Positions 27,650-35,664 of a stretch of 38,840 nucleotides of DNA are shown here, in pieces. The notes beneath the pieces were generated by a model, which was given only the letters and a program-made list of their open reading frames with translations, did not search any database and was not told the origin of the DNA. Within the stretch, counting starts at the first letter, position 1; each line of letters starts with the position of its first letter. Origin of the DNA: Candidatus Ventrenecus stercoripullorum (GTDB lineage: Bacteria; Bacillota_I; Bacilli_A; RF39; UBA660); contig DVGF01000037.1 in NCBI GenBank assembly GCA_018712835.1, positions 1 through 38,840 of the forward strand, read 5' to 3'. The translations under genes and the position numbers were made by a program.

Positions 27650-29874
27650 TTTATCACCTCATGATTAGTATGGTGTTTTTTATCGAATGTATACCATAAC
27701 TTCTCTTTTAAAGATGTTTTTCTATCGGTAGAATAATCATTGGAAATAGCCATCTGAAAGGCAGTGACTTCCCCAATTAATATTAAGCTTTTTTTGGCTC
27801 TAGAAACACCTGTATAAATGAGTTTATTGTATAGCATTTTATAATAGTTTTTGCTGATTGGAAGGATAACATGAGGAAATTCGCTTCCTTGACTTTTATG
27901 AATGGTAATCGCATAGGCATGTTTAATACTGTTTAAATCTTCTTTTGTATAGACTACTCGATTGCCATCAAAATCTATTACTATTTCTAAATGTTTTTTT
28001 GGTAGTGCTTTTTCTTTAATAGACTCGATATATCCAATATCTCCATTATATACATTGCAATCTGGGTTATTTACTAGTTGTAATACTTTGTCTTGTTCAC
28101 GATACACAACATCGTAATATGGAAATTCATTTTTTTCTTCATTTGGAGGATTTAGTAAATCTTGCAGTAAGACGTTTAAATTATCAATTCCATTCTCGCC
28201 TTTATACATCGGGGCTAGTACTTGAACGTCGTCTACTTTTAGACCTTTTTCAATACTTTTTTCTACAATTTTTTTAAGCATTCCTTTTAGTTGTTTGGAG
28301 TCGCATTCAATGAAATTGTAATCGTCTTTTTTTTCTTCAAAATCTTGTCCCAGCTGATGCTCTTTGATTTCTTTGGCAAGAATTGGAATATAAGAGTTAT
28401 CACTTTGCCGGTAAATGGACTCTAGATAGGTATAAGGAAACAGGTTGGAGGATACAAGGTCATTTAGTACTAAACCTGCTCCGACACTAGGAAGTTGGAA
28501 GGTATCGCCAACAAAAACGATTTGAGCTTCTTCTAATATTCCTTTTAGTAACGAAGAAAATAGGTATTCATCAATCATACTTGTTTCATCGACAATAATT
28601 AATTTTTGACGGTTTTTATTTTGTTCGTTTATGGCAAAATCATTGGTATCTTTATTCCATTTTAAATAGCGATGGATTGTCATGGCAGGCAAGTTTGTAC
28701 TGGCAGATAGTTTTTTTGCTGCTCTTCCTGTTGGAGCTAACAGAGCGATTTGGGATAATACATCAATTGGCGAGAGTTTGTATATGTCTATATATAGTTT
28801 TGTAATTGCATTGATGATGGTCGTTTTTCCGGTTCCTGGACCTCCTGATATAATAGAAACAGGATGAATTAAGGCTTCGATAATCGCTGTTTTTTGGTCT
28901 TTGTTGTAAGTTACACCAAGTAACTCTTCTAAATAACTCAATTTTTCTTTTAAATTTTTGATTTCTTTATCTGGATAAGACATTTTTTTCTGTAAATAAT
29001 ATGCGATATCTTCTTCCATTTCATAGTATTTTGTTAAATAAATCCGGTCATGCTCTATTATCACTCTGTTTTGGTCTTCTAATCGTGTTAAGATTGGGTC
29101 GCAGGATGCTTCATCTAAAAATACTTTAAAGTAGCTTTTCATTGCATCCAATATTTCTTCTTTTTGGTAGTAGACATCGCCACTTGTGTTACTTATTCTT
29201 TCCATTGCTTCAACGAGGCATTCTTGTAATCTTACTGGGTCTTCTAACTCATGACTTCCTAAAAAGATACGGTCTAATTTATCAAATGACACATATTCTT
29301 TTAAATAATAAATATTTTCTTCGACAATTCTTAGGGTTTGATCATGAAACTTTTTGACAATTTTGGTAGCTTCTGCAATGGAAAAGCCTAGACTCTTTAG
29401 TTTGACTAATATATCGTCTGTTTCGCTATACTGTAATAGGCTTAAATATATATTTGCTGCTTTTTTGGGAGTCATACCAGGAACTATCATTAAATTACTT
29501 TCACTTTCTTTGATAATATTTAGAGCTTCATCTCCTAAAGTATCCACTATTGCTTGGGCTGTTTTTTTACCACAGCCTTTAATTAATGGACTAGATAGAA
29601 ATTCAACTACAGCATCTTTGCCTTCTGGTATCACTTTTTGATATTCGCTAAATTGAAATTGAAAGCCATATCTTTCATGTTTTTGATAGGTTCCTGTTAG
29701 AATATAGGTATCTTCTTCGTTTGGGTCAATGATTAGACCAGTAATTGTAATTACTTTGTTTAATAGTTCTTTTAATTCATCGCTCGCCTCTTTTATTTTA
29801 AATGTTCCGACAAAAAAGCCATTTTCGCTCATATAAATCGTTGTTCTAATATTTCCTTTTATTGTTTGCATCAT
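27646..29874 (-). CDS. recD2: ATP-dependent RecD2-like DNA helicase
   Basis: SGGPGTGKTTIINAI Walker A, VDETSMID, FVGDTFQLPSVGAGLVL, HAYAITIHKSQGSEFPHVILP; RBS GAGGTGAC favours start 29874. Confidence 0.94.
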   Translation of the reverse strand: MMQTIKGNIRTTIYMSENGFFVGTFKIKEASDELKELLNKVITITGLIIDPNEEDTYILTGTYQKHERYGFQFQFSEYQKVIPEGKDAVVEFLSSPLIKGCGKKTAQAIVDTLGDEALNIIKESESNLMIVPGMTPKKAANIYLSLLQYSETDDILVKLKSLGFSIAEATKIVKKFHDQTLRIVEENIYYLKEYVSFDKLDRIFLGSHELEDPVRLQECLVEAMERISNTSGDVYYQKEEILDAMKSYFKVFLDEASCDPILTRLEDQNRVIIEHDRIYLTKYYEMEEDIAYYLQKKMSYPDKEIKNLKEKLSYLEELLGVTYNKDQKTAIIEALIHPVSIISGGPGTGKTTIINAITKLYIDIYKLSPIDVLSQIALLAPTGRAAKKLSASTNLPAMTIHRYLKWNKDTNDFAINEQNKNRQKLIIVDETSMIDEYLFSSLLKGILEEAQIVFVGDTFQLPSVGAGLVLNDLVSSNLFPYTYLESIYRQSDNSYIPILAKEIKEHQLGQDFEEKKDDYNFIECDSKQLKGMLKKIVEKSIEKGLKVDDVQVLAPMYKGENGIDNLNVLLQDLLNPPNEEKNEFPYYDVVYREQDKVLQLVNNPDCNVYNGDIGYIESIKEKALPKKHLEIVIDFDGNRVVYTKEDLNSIKHAYAITIHKSQGSEFPHVILPISKNYYKMLYNKLIYTGVSRAKKSLILIGEVTAFQMAISNDYSTDRKTSLKEKLWYTFDKKHHTNHEVIK

Positions 29875-29918
29875 GTCACCTCGTATAGAACTTTTGTTCA
29901 ATATTTGATTTTTTTAAA

Positions 29919-29935
29919 ATGCCTGTTCGGCATTA
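29919..29935 (-). terminator. Short hairpin after the 29933 gene
   Basis: AATGCC-gaaca-GGCATTTT (minus strand). Confidence 0.45.
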
Positions 29936-30316
29936 ATTTCGATATCCTCTTAAATATAATTGGTAGACAACATCATCATAATAACTATTTAGATTTATGT
30001 CACCTGATTGTTTGGCTTGCATTACTTTTTGCCATAAATAGTATAAATTTTGATATTCGTTAATTTGTTTTGTGCGTTCTTCTGCATCTTTTATTGTGCT
30101 GATTTTTTGATAAAAATCGGTTAAAGACGAAACTACAAATTGATCTAATAAGGCATAGTTCACACGTCCGTCTGACTTGATTACCATTTTTTGGTTTCTG
30201 ACAAATGGTCTTGCTTTTTCTTTGGCAAACGGAAAATTTCCATTATAATATACTTTTCCAACTATTTGTCCATGATCTAAAAATTGTAATTGTTGAAATC
30301 CTGTTAATTGAAACAT
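29933..30316 (-). CDS. Hypothetical protein
   Basis: Open frame of 127 aa between recD2 and ppa; no family recognised. Confidence 0.6.
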   Translation of the reverse strand: MFQLTGFQQLQFLDHGQIVGKVYYNGNFPFAKEKARPFVRNQKMVIKSDGRVNYALLDQFVVSSLTDFYQKISTIKDAEERTKQINEYQNLYYLWQKVMQAKQSGDINLNSYYDDVVYQLYLRGYRN

Positions 30317-30357
30317 TTTTATCGCCCCATTTTGTATTCCAAAAAAATTATATCAAA

Positions 30358-30382
30358 AAACATCTTGATAATCTAGATGTTT
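30358..30382 (-). terminator. Probable terminator downstream of ppa
   Basis: AAACATCT-agattatca-AGATGTTTTTT on the minus strand. Confidence 0.5.
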
Positions 30383-30443
30383 CTAAATTTTTTTATTAAA
30401 AATATTTATTGTGTATTTTGTTCTGTCAAAGTCATTTCTTTTT

Positions 30444-30788
30444 TTATCTAATTATTATAGATTCAAAAAATCTCTCTTGAAATTCAGTCAATGCTCTAAT
30501 CGCGTCATTTGAATAATCAACTCCTTCTTTTGTCACGACCAATTTATCGTCATCATCATTTGTTCTATGAATTACTGCTATCACATACCCTTCAAAATTC
30601 TTTACTGGAGCAAATTCTCCTAAAACATAAGCATCTAATTCTTCGCCATCTCCGCTCACTGTATTTGGAATAAATCCATAATTTAACATATATATGAATC
30701 CATGTTTAGGATGCTTTGAACCCAGCTGCCTATCGATCTTTACAATCACTTTTTTTCCTAAAAAATCTTTCGCATTTGCCTTTTTCAT
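30444..30788 (-). CDS. ppa: Inorganic pyrophosphatase-like protein
   Basis: GKKVIVKIDRQLGSKHPKHGFIYMLNYGFIPNTVSGDGEELDAYVLG; AGAGGGAAAA RBS favours start 30788. Confidence 0.8.
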   Translation of the reverse strand: MKKANAKDFLGKKVIVKIDRQLGSKHPKHGFIYMLNYGFIPNTVSGDGEELDAYVLGEFAPVKNFEGYVIAVIHRTNDDDDKLVVTKEGVDYSNDAIRALTEFQERFFESIIIR

Positions 30789-30848
30789 TTTTCCCTCTTT
30801 CTTACAAATTTTAAAGCTTTCTATTAAGCGAATCATCAGTTTGTTCTT

Positions 30849-31319
30849 CTATTTTACCTTCATTAAAAGTTTTTCTGTATCAATATTAAGTAACTCTGTG
30901 ATACTTTGTATAATATAGCTATCGCGACTTAGATAATAAAAAGAGTCACCTTTCTCTATCCCTACATATGGAGAGTAGAAAACGTTAACCAGTAAATTTT
31001 CATTTTCATCAAGCGCATGAACTACCAAAGCTGCTCCTTCCATAGTTGATGTGCCAGTGGATACATCTAACGGCATGATGAAAGAAACAATTTGCTCAAT
31101 TTTACTTTTATCTGTAATGCTTTCAATGATATCCTCGTCAGAACAAACCTCATAAGGATTATGAACATCATATAGACATATCACCATCGTTTCTGTTTGT
31201 TTTAGTAAGTTTTTCAGTTCATCTAAAGTATATGTTTCTTTCGGTTTTTTCACAAAAATCAGGGTAAGCGTTATACAACAGCCAATGATTATAAGTATGA
31301 ATACTATCTTTTTATACAT
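30849..31319 (-). CDS. Membrane-anchored hypothetical protein
   Basis: MYKKIVFILIIIGCCITLTLIFV N-terminal anchor; no family recognised. Confidence 0.6.
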   Translation of the reverse strand: MYKKIVFILIIIGCCITLTLIFVKKPKETYTLDELKNLLKQTETMVICLYDVHNPYEVCSDEDIIESITDKSKIEQIVSFIMPLDVSTGTSTMEGAALVVHALDENENLLVNVFYSPYVGIEKGDSFYYLSRDSYIIQSITELLNIDTEKLLMKVK

Positions 31320-31415
31320 TCAAAACTCCTTTCTTTCCTGCAAATTTCTAAATAACTATTGCTACTCTAAACTTAATCTTGAACCCATTATACCATAATT
31401 AATTATTTTATAATA

Positions 31416-31440
31416 TAAAAACTAACTATTTCTAGTTAGT
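31416..31440 (-). terminator. Terminator after tRNA-Arg
   Basis: ACTAACTA-gaaa-TAGTTAGT-TTTTATA on the minus strand. Confidence 0.7.
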
Positions 31441-31450
31441 CAATTCCTTA

Positions 31451-31527
31451 TGGCGTCCCTGAGGTGACTCGAACACCCAATCTTTCGCTTAGGAGGCGAA
31501 GGCATTTTCCTATTATGCTACAGGGAC
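31451..31527 (-). tRNA. tRNA-Arg(CCT), CCA encoded
   Basis: Acceptor GTCCCTG/CAGGGAC, anticodon stem TTCGC-CTCCTAA-GCGAA, T arm GGGTG-TTCGAGT-CACCT, 3' GCCA. Confidence 0.93.
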
Positions 31528-31664
31528 ATATACCTTAATCTTAACAAATAAATATCAAAATTAAGGTAATTTTTTCAAAACTTTATTGTTTTTTTTAAAG
31601 ATAAAGACAAATTTTCGCGACTATTTTGCGACTATCTTATTTCTTTAAATTCTGTCCTTCCTCG

Positions 31665-31725
31665 TAAAATAAAGGTTTCTAATACATTTTCCTTTATTTT
31701 AAACAACCCCTTAGGAGGGGCTTGT
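31665..31725. other. Two contiguous hairpins in the sigma-tRNA intergenic region
   Basis: TAAAATAAAGG-N15-CCTTTATTTTA (31665-31701) followed by ACAACCCCT-TAGG-AGGGGCTTGT (31703-31725, one bulge). Confidence 0.6.
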
Positions 31726-31788
31726 AATATCCATTTTACTAATGGGACATATCTATATTTTAGCAAAAACTTCAAAAAAAAGAAAGTG

Positions 31789-32433
31789 CTATTCATAGTA
31801 CTTTCTTAATTGCCTTAGGCCTTTCGTTTCGTATCTTGATACCTTTACTTGGGATAAGCCTAAAAGTCCCGCGGTTTCACTTTGCGTCAAATCTCCATAG
31901 TAACGGTATTTGATAATACTTTGTTCTGGTTCTGGAAGGGTGCTGATACTATCTAATAGAGTAAGCTTATCCTCTATAGAGAACCGTTCTTTTTGAGGAA
32001 TTGTTTCATAGAAATCTCTTTGTTCCTCTTCTTTTTTATCTAAACTAATCACTGCACTCGTTAGATAAATTGCTTCCAAAACATCAGATAACCTAAGTTC
32101 TAGAAATTGGGCAACTTCCTCGTACGATGGAATTTTACCTAATTTTAAACTTAGGGTGTTGCGAGTTACTTCGATTTGTTTGGCTAGTCTCAAAATTTCC
32201 TTGCTTACTTTTATTTTACGTTCCTTATTTACAAAATCATACATTTCTCCGTAAATATATTTGTAAGCATAGGTAGAAAATTTGCATGTTCCATTTTTTT
32301 GATAATTTAAATAAGCTTTTTGTACTCCCATGGCGCCTGCTTGCATTAAATCTTCTAGTGGAACACCATAAAAGCCTTTGGCAATGTGTTTTATTAGAGG
32401 TGTTAAATCATTTAGTAAGGTTTCCGCTTTCAA
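31789..32433 (-). CDS. Sigma-70 family factor of the SigF/SigG (sporulation/SigB) type
   Basis: VPLEDLMQAGAMGVQKAYLNYQKNGTCKFSTYAYKYIYGEM, KIKVSKEI, GDLTQSETAGLLGLSQVKVSRYETKGLRQLRK. Confidence 0.88.
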   Translation of the reverse strand: MKAETLLNDLTPLIKHIAKGFYGVPLEDLMQAGAMGVQKAYLNYQKNGTCKFSTYAYKYIYGEMYDFVNKERKIKVSKEILRLAKQIEVTRNTLSLKLGKIPSYEEVAQFLELRLSDVLEAIYLTSAVISLDKKEEEQRDFYETIPQKERFSIEDKLTLLDSISTLPEPEQSIIKYRYYGDLTQSETAGLLGLSQVKVSRYETKGLRQLRKYYE

Positions 32434-32449
32434 AACTCATGTCCTTTCT

Positions 32450-32746
32450 TTATTGTATGCGCATACGGTATCCTATCAAATCTTTTTTTAAGTCTTCCCT
32501 CACGCCAGATAAAATTAAACTTCCGTTGTAGCGTTTTAATATCACTTTTACTCGAAACAAGGAATGTCTTCCTTCGGCATCCATTTTCTTTAGTTTTTCA
32601 CAGTTGCAATAGAAATTTTTTACTTTTCCTAGTTTTAAATATGGAATAATGTACCCCTCTAGTTTGTAGGTTTCTTTCCTTGTTAATTTACCAACTAATT
32701 TTGCATAAAGATTTTCTTCTTTATACTCTAAATTGAGACTTAGCAC
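32450..32746 (-). CDS. STAS-domain (SpoIIAA-like anti-sigma-factor antagonist-like) protein, non-canonical phosphosite
   Basis: NFYCNCEKLKKMDAEGRHSLFRVKVILKRYNGSLILSGV aligns by eye with the FMDSSGLGVLLGRYK region of SpoIIAA; directly upstream of the sigma gene. Confidence 0.7.
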   Translation of the reverse strand: MLSLNLEYKEENLYAKLVGKLTRKETYKLEGYIIPYLKLGKVKNFYCNCEKLKKMDAEGRHSLFRVKVILKRYNGSLILSGVREDLKKDLIGYRMRIQ

Positions 32747-32821
32747 GTAATCACCCCGCCCTATTCTAATATAGAGGAAAAAAGATGGTTTTGAAACTGT
32801 TTCGACAAAAAAAGAGAAAAA

Positions 32822-34594
32822 TTATTTTTCCTCTTTTCTAGAACGCAGGTAATCTTGTAAGGATAAAGCGACTTGCTCTGGTAGAATGCTTGTTAGTTCT
32901 TCTAAAGTGGCGCTTTCCATTTTGGTGACACTTCCAAATTTTTTTATTAGTTCTTTTTTTCTTTTGGCACCAATTCCTGGAATATTATCTAAGACACTGC
33001 TGATGGAACCTTTGCTTCTTATTTGACGGTGGTAATTAATGGTATAGCGATGGACTTCATCTTGCATTCTCGTAAGGTAGTGAAATACTAAAGAGTCTTT
33101 TGGAATGTCTACCAGTTCTAAGGTATCTCCGTCTACTAAATCATTGGTTCTATGCTTATCGTTTTTCTTAAGTCCACAGACTTTGATAGGAAGGTTTAGG
33201 GCATCCAATATTTCTTTACAAGCATGGATTTGGCCAATTCCACCATCGACAATGATTAAATCAGGTAGTTCTGTTTTTTCGACTAAGGCTCTTTGGTAAC
33301 GACGGTAAATGACTTCTTTCATCATGCCATAGTCATCATTTTTATCAAAACTAATTTTATATTTTCGGTATTCGTTTTTGGCTGGGCGGCCATTTTTAAA
33401 GACAACCATTCCGGAAACACTCCAATCGCCAAAAAGGTTTGAGTTATCAAATAAATCAATTCGGTCTAATACTTCTAGATGTAGTAGTTTTCTTAATTCT
33501 TCGTTGGCACCATCGGTCTGGCTTTCTTTTTTCTTAATTAATTCGAATTCATTCGTTAGGTTGATTTTGGCATTGTCACGTGCCATTCCTAAAAGCTTTT
33601 TCTTTTGGCCTTTTTGAGGGACAACAAAAATATGATTAAAATATTCTTGTAACACATCAGTGCAAATGCTTTCATCAATTAGTATTTCTTTTGGTATTTC
33701 ATGTCTTTGGTAAAAGGAAACGATATAATGCTCCATATCTTCTTTAATATCGCTCACGATTGGGAAAATATCGGTGTGTCCTCCGACTAATTTTCCGTTT
33801 CTTAAAAATAAGATTTGTACGGATACATAGCCGTTGTTAAAATAGTAGCCAATGCAATCACGGTTGGTTAGGTCTTGTAATGTAATCTTTTGTTTATCGA
33901 GTACGATATTCATATAATCGAGTTCTTTTTTTAATTCTAGGGCCAGTTCAAAGTTTAAAGACTCACTATAGGTTTTTATTTTTTCCATGATTTTGTCTTT
34001 TAGTATTTTGTCATTGCCATTTAAGAAGGATAGAATTTCTGTTTCCATTTTTGCTAAGTCTTCTTCTTTATAGCTTTTTTCACAATAGCCTAGACACTCA
34101 CCGATGTGGTAATAAAGGCAAACTTTTTTAGGATTTCCTTCGCATTTTTTTAAAGGATATAAGCGGTTTAATAAGGCTACGATCCTTCTTGCTGCATAAG
34201 CATTAGGATAAGGGCCAAACAACTTTTTATGGTCCTTCTTTTTGATACTTAAATAACGGGATACTTTAAGGCGTGGATAAGGTTTTGAAATATACTCGAT
34301 ATATGGATAACTTTTATCGTCTTTTAGTAGCACGTTGTATTTTGGGTCATATTGTTTGATTAGATTAATTTCTAGTAAGAATGCTTCTAGTTCACTTGAT
34401 GTTACAATATAAGAAAAATCGGATATTTCACTTACCATCTTTGCTGTTTTTCCTGTTTGTGTTCGATTAAAATAAGAATTGACCCGGCGATGAAGATTTT
34501 TGGCTTTTCCAACATAAATAATCACACCATGTTTGTTTTTCATCTGATAACTTCCCGGCAAATTAGGAACTTGAGCAAGTTTTTCTTTGAGCAT
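32822..34594 (-). CDS. uvrC: Excinuclease ABC subunit C
   Basis: LPGSYQMKNKHGVIIYVGKAKNLHRRVNSYF GIY-YIG domain; LIIVDGGIGQIHA; DNIPGIGAKRKKELIKKFGS; AGGAGGTGATAGTATG start. Confidence 0.96.
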   Translation of the reverse strand: MLKEKLAQVPNLPGSYQMKNKHGVIIYVGKAKNLHRRVNSYFNRTQTGKTAKMVSEISDFSYIVTSSELEAFLLEINLIKQYDPKYNVLLKDDKSYPYIEYISKPYPRLKVSRYLSIKKKDHKKLFGPYPNAYAARRIVALLNRLYPLKKCEGNPKKVCLYYHIGECLGYCEKSYKEEDLAKMETEILSFLNGNDKILKDKIMEKIKTYSESLNFELALELKKELDYMNIVLDKQKITLQDLTNRDCIGYYFNNGYVSVQILFLRNGKLVGGHTDIFPIVSDIKEDMEHYIVSFYQRHEIPKEILIDESICTDVLQEYFNHIFVVPQKGQKKKLLGMARDNAKINLTNEFELIKKKESQTDGANEELRKLLHLEVLDRIDLFDNSNLFGDWSVSGMVVFKNGRPAKNEYRKYKISFDKNDDYGMMKEVIYRRYQRALVEKTELPDLIIVDGGIGQIHACKEILDALNLPIKVCGLKKNDKHRTNDLVDGDTLELVDIPKDSLVFHYLTRMQDEVHRYTINYHRQIRSKGSISSVLDNIPGIGAKRKKELIKKFGSVTKMESATLEELTSILPEQVALSLQDYLRSRKEEK

Positions 34595-34605
34595 ACTATC
34601 ACCTC

Positions 34606-35031
34606 CTACTTTTTTTCTAAAATCCTTTTGCACCCCTTCAAAATACTTTGATAAGCCGTTTCAAAATCTCTTGTAAACCACGGTTCTTCGATATTTCTAT
34701 TCTCTAGTAATAAGTGAATTTTATGGTCTTTATCTGTGCCAAAAATTTTTAATAAATCACAGATATTTTTTTCTTCCATGGCATAAATTTCATCATATGT
34801 TTCATAATCTTCTTTTGTCACTTGAGATGCTACATGAGGTAGAACTGGAATTCCTTTTTCTTCTAGTTTTTTCCTAGCATCAGGATAGATACCACTACCT
34901 AGTTCTTCTGTGCTGGTTGCTTTTGAGTCACAAAAGTATTCTTTATTGCTGGCCAGTGATTTAAAAATCATCTCTGCCATAGGACTTCTACAAATGTTTC
35001 CGTAGCAGACAAATAGAATTTTTCTCATAAA
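34606..35031 (-). CDS. Low-molecular-weight protein tyrosine phosphatase-like
   Basis: MRKILFVCYGNICRSPMAEMIF (CX5RS P-loop), EEPWFTRDFETAYQSILKGCKRIL. Confidence 0.88.
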   Translation of the reverse strand, partial: FMRKILFVCYGNICRSPMAEMIFKSLASNKEYFCDSKATSTEELGSGIYPDARKKLEEKGIPVLPHVASQVTKEDYETYDEIYAMEEKNICDLLKIFGTDKDHKIHLLLENRNIEEPWFTRDFETAYQSILKGCKRILEKK

Positions 35032-35117
35032 ATCCCTTTCTTTCTTTTTTAGTATACTATATTTTTCTTTAGAAAACACATATTTATGATACAATATTAC
35101 AAGAAATGAGGTTTTCA

Positions 35118-35471
35118 ATGAAACTATTAAATACATATACTTATGAAATTAAAAAATCAAAGTTTATTGCTTATTATTATGAAGTAACGACCAGAGATGA
35201 AGCTACCACAGTATGGAAACAATTAAAAGAGGAACATAAAAAGAGTCGTCACATTCCTTATGCATATTTTTTAGAAAATACAGCAGGAAAAAGTGACGAT
35301 AAGGAACCAAGCGGGACAAGTGCAGCCCCTATTTATCAAACTCTAGAAAGAAATCATCTTGTTAATCGAGCTATTTACGTTGTCCGGTATTTTGGTGGCG
35401 TCAAACTTGGTGCTGGAGGGCTTATCAGAGCTTATAAAACAGCTGCACAAGGTGTTATAGAATTTCTATAA
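35118..35471 (+). CDS. YigZ/IMPACT-family protein, N-terminal domain only
   Basis: KKSKFIAYYYEV, HIPYAYFLENTAGKSDDKEPSGTSAAPIYQTLE, YVVRYFGGVKLGAGGLIRAYKTAA; ends at 121 aa. Confidence 0.85.
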   Translation: MKLLNTYTYEIKKSKFIAYYYEVTTRDEATTVWKQLKEEHKKSRHIPYAYFLENTAGKSDDKEPSGTSAAPIYQTLERNHLVNRAIYVVRYFGGVKLGAGGLIRAYKTAAQGVIEFL

Positions 35472-35664
35472 CCTGATACCCTAAATTTTCAATTGTACTT
35501 GTTAGTACTTGATTCTCTACTGAAGCATCAAGGATTACGATCGCTTCTTTCTTTTTTAGATGTACTTTTACTTTTTTTACTTCGGCTATGCTTTTTAGGG
35601 CAAGCTCTACTTTTTTAGCACAATGCTCACATGACATTCCGTCAATTTTTATTGTTTTTTTCAA
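35455..35664 (-). CDS. copZ: Copper chaperone (HMA domain)
   Basis: MKKTIKIDGMSCEHCAKKVELALKSIAEVKKVKVHLKKKEAIV. Confidence 0.88.
   Translation of the reverse strand: MKKTIKIDGMSCEHCAKKVELALKSIAEVKKVKVHLKKKEAIVILDASVENQVLTSTIENLGYQVIEIL

Noticed and set aside
28682-29641. Plus-strand ORFs antisense to recD2
   Set aside because: Antisense to conserved coding sequence with no recognisable domains.
31451-31638. tRNA-Arg prophage/ICE attachment site
   Set aside because: The 11-bp repeat lies 5' of the tRNA, no copy of the tRNA 3' end or integrase is visible on the 3' side, and neighbouring genes look chromosomal.
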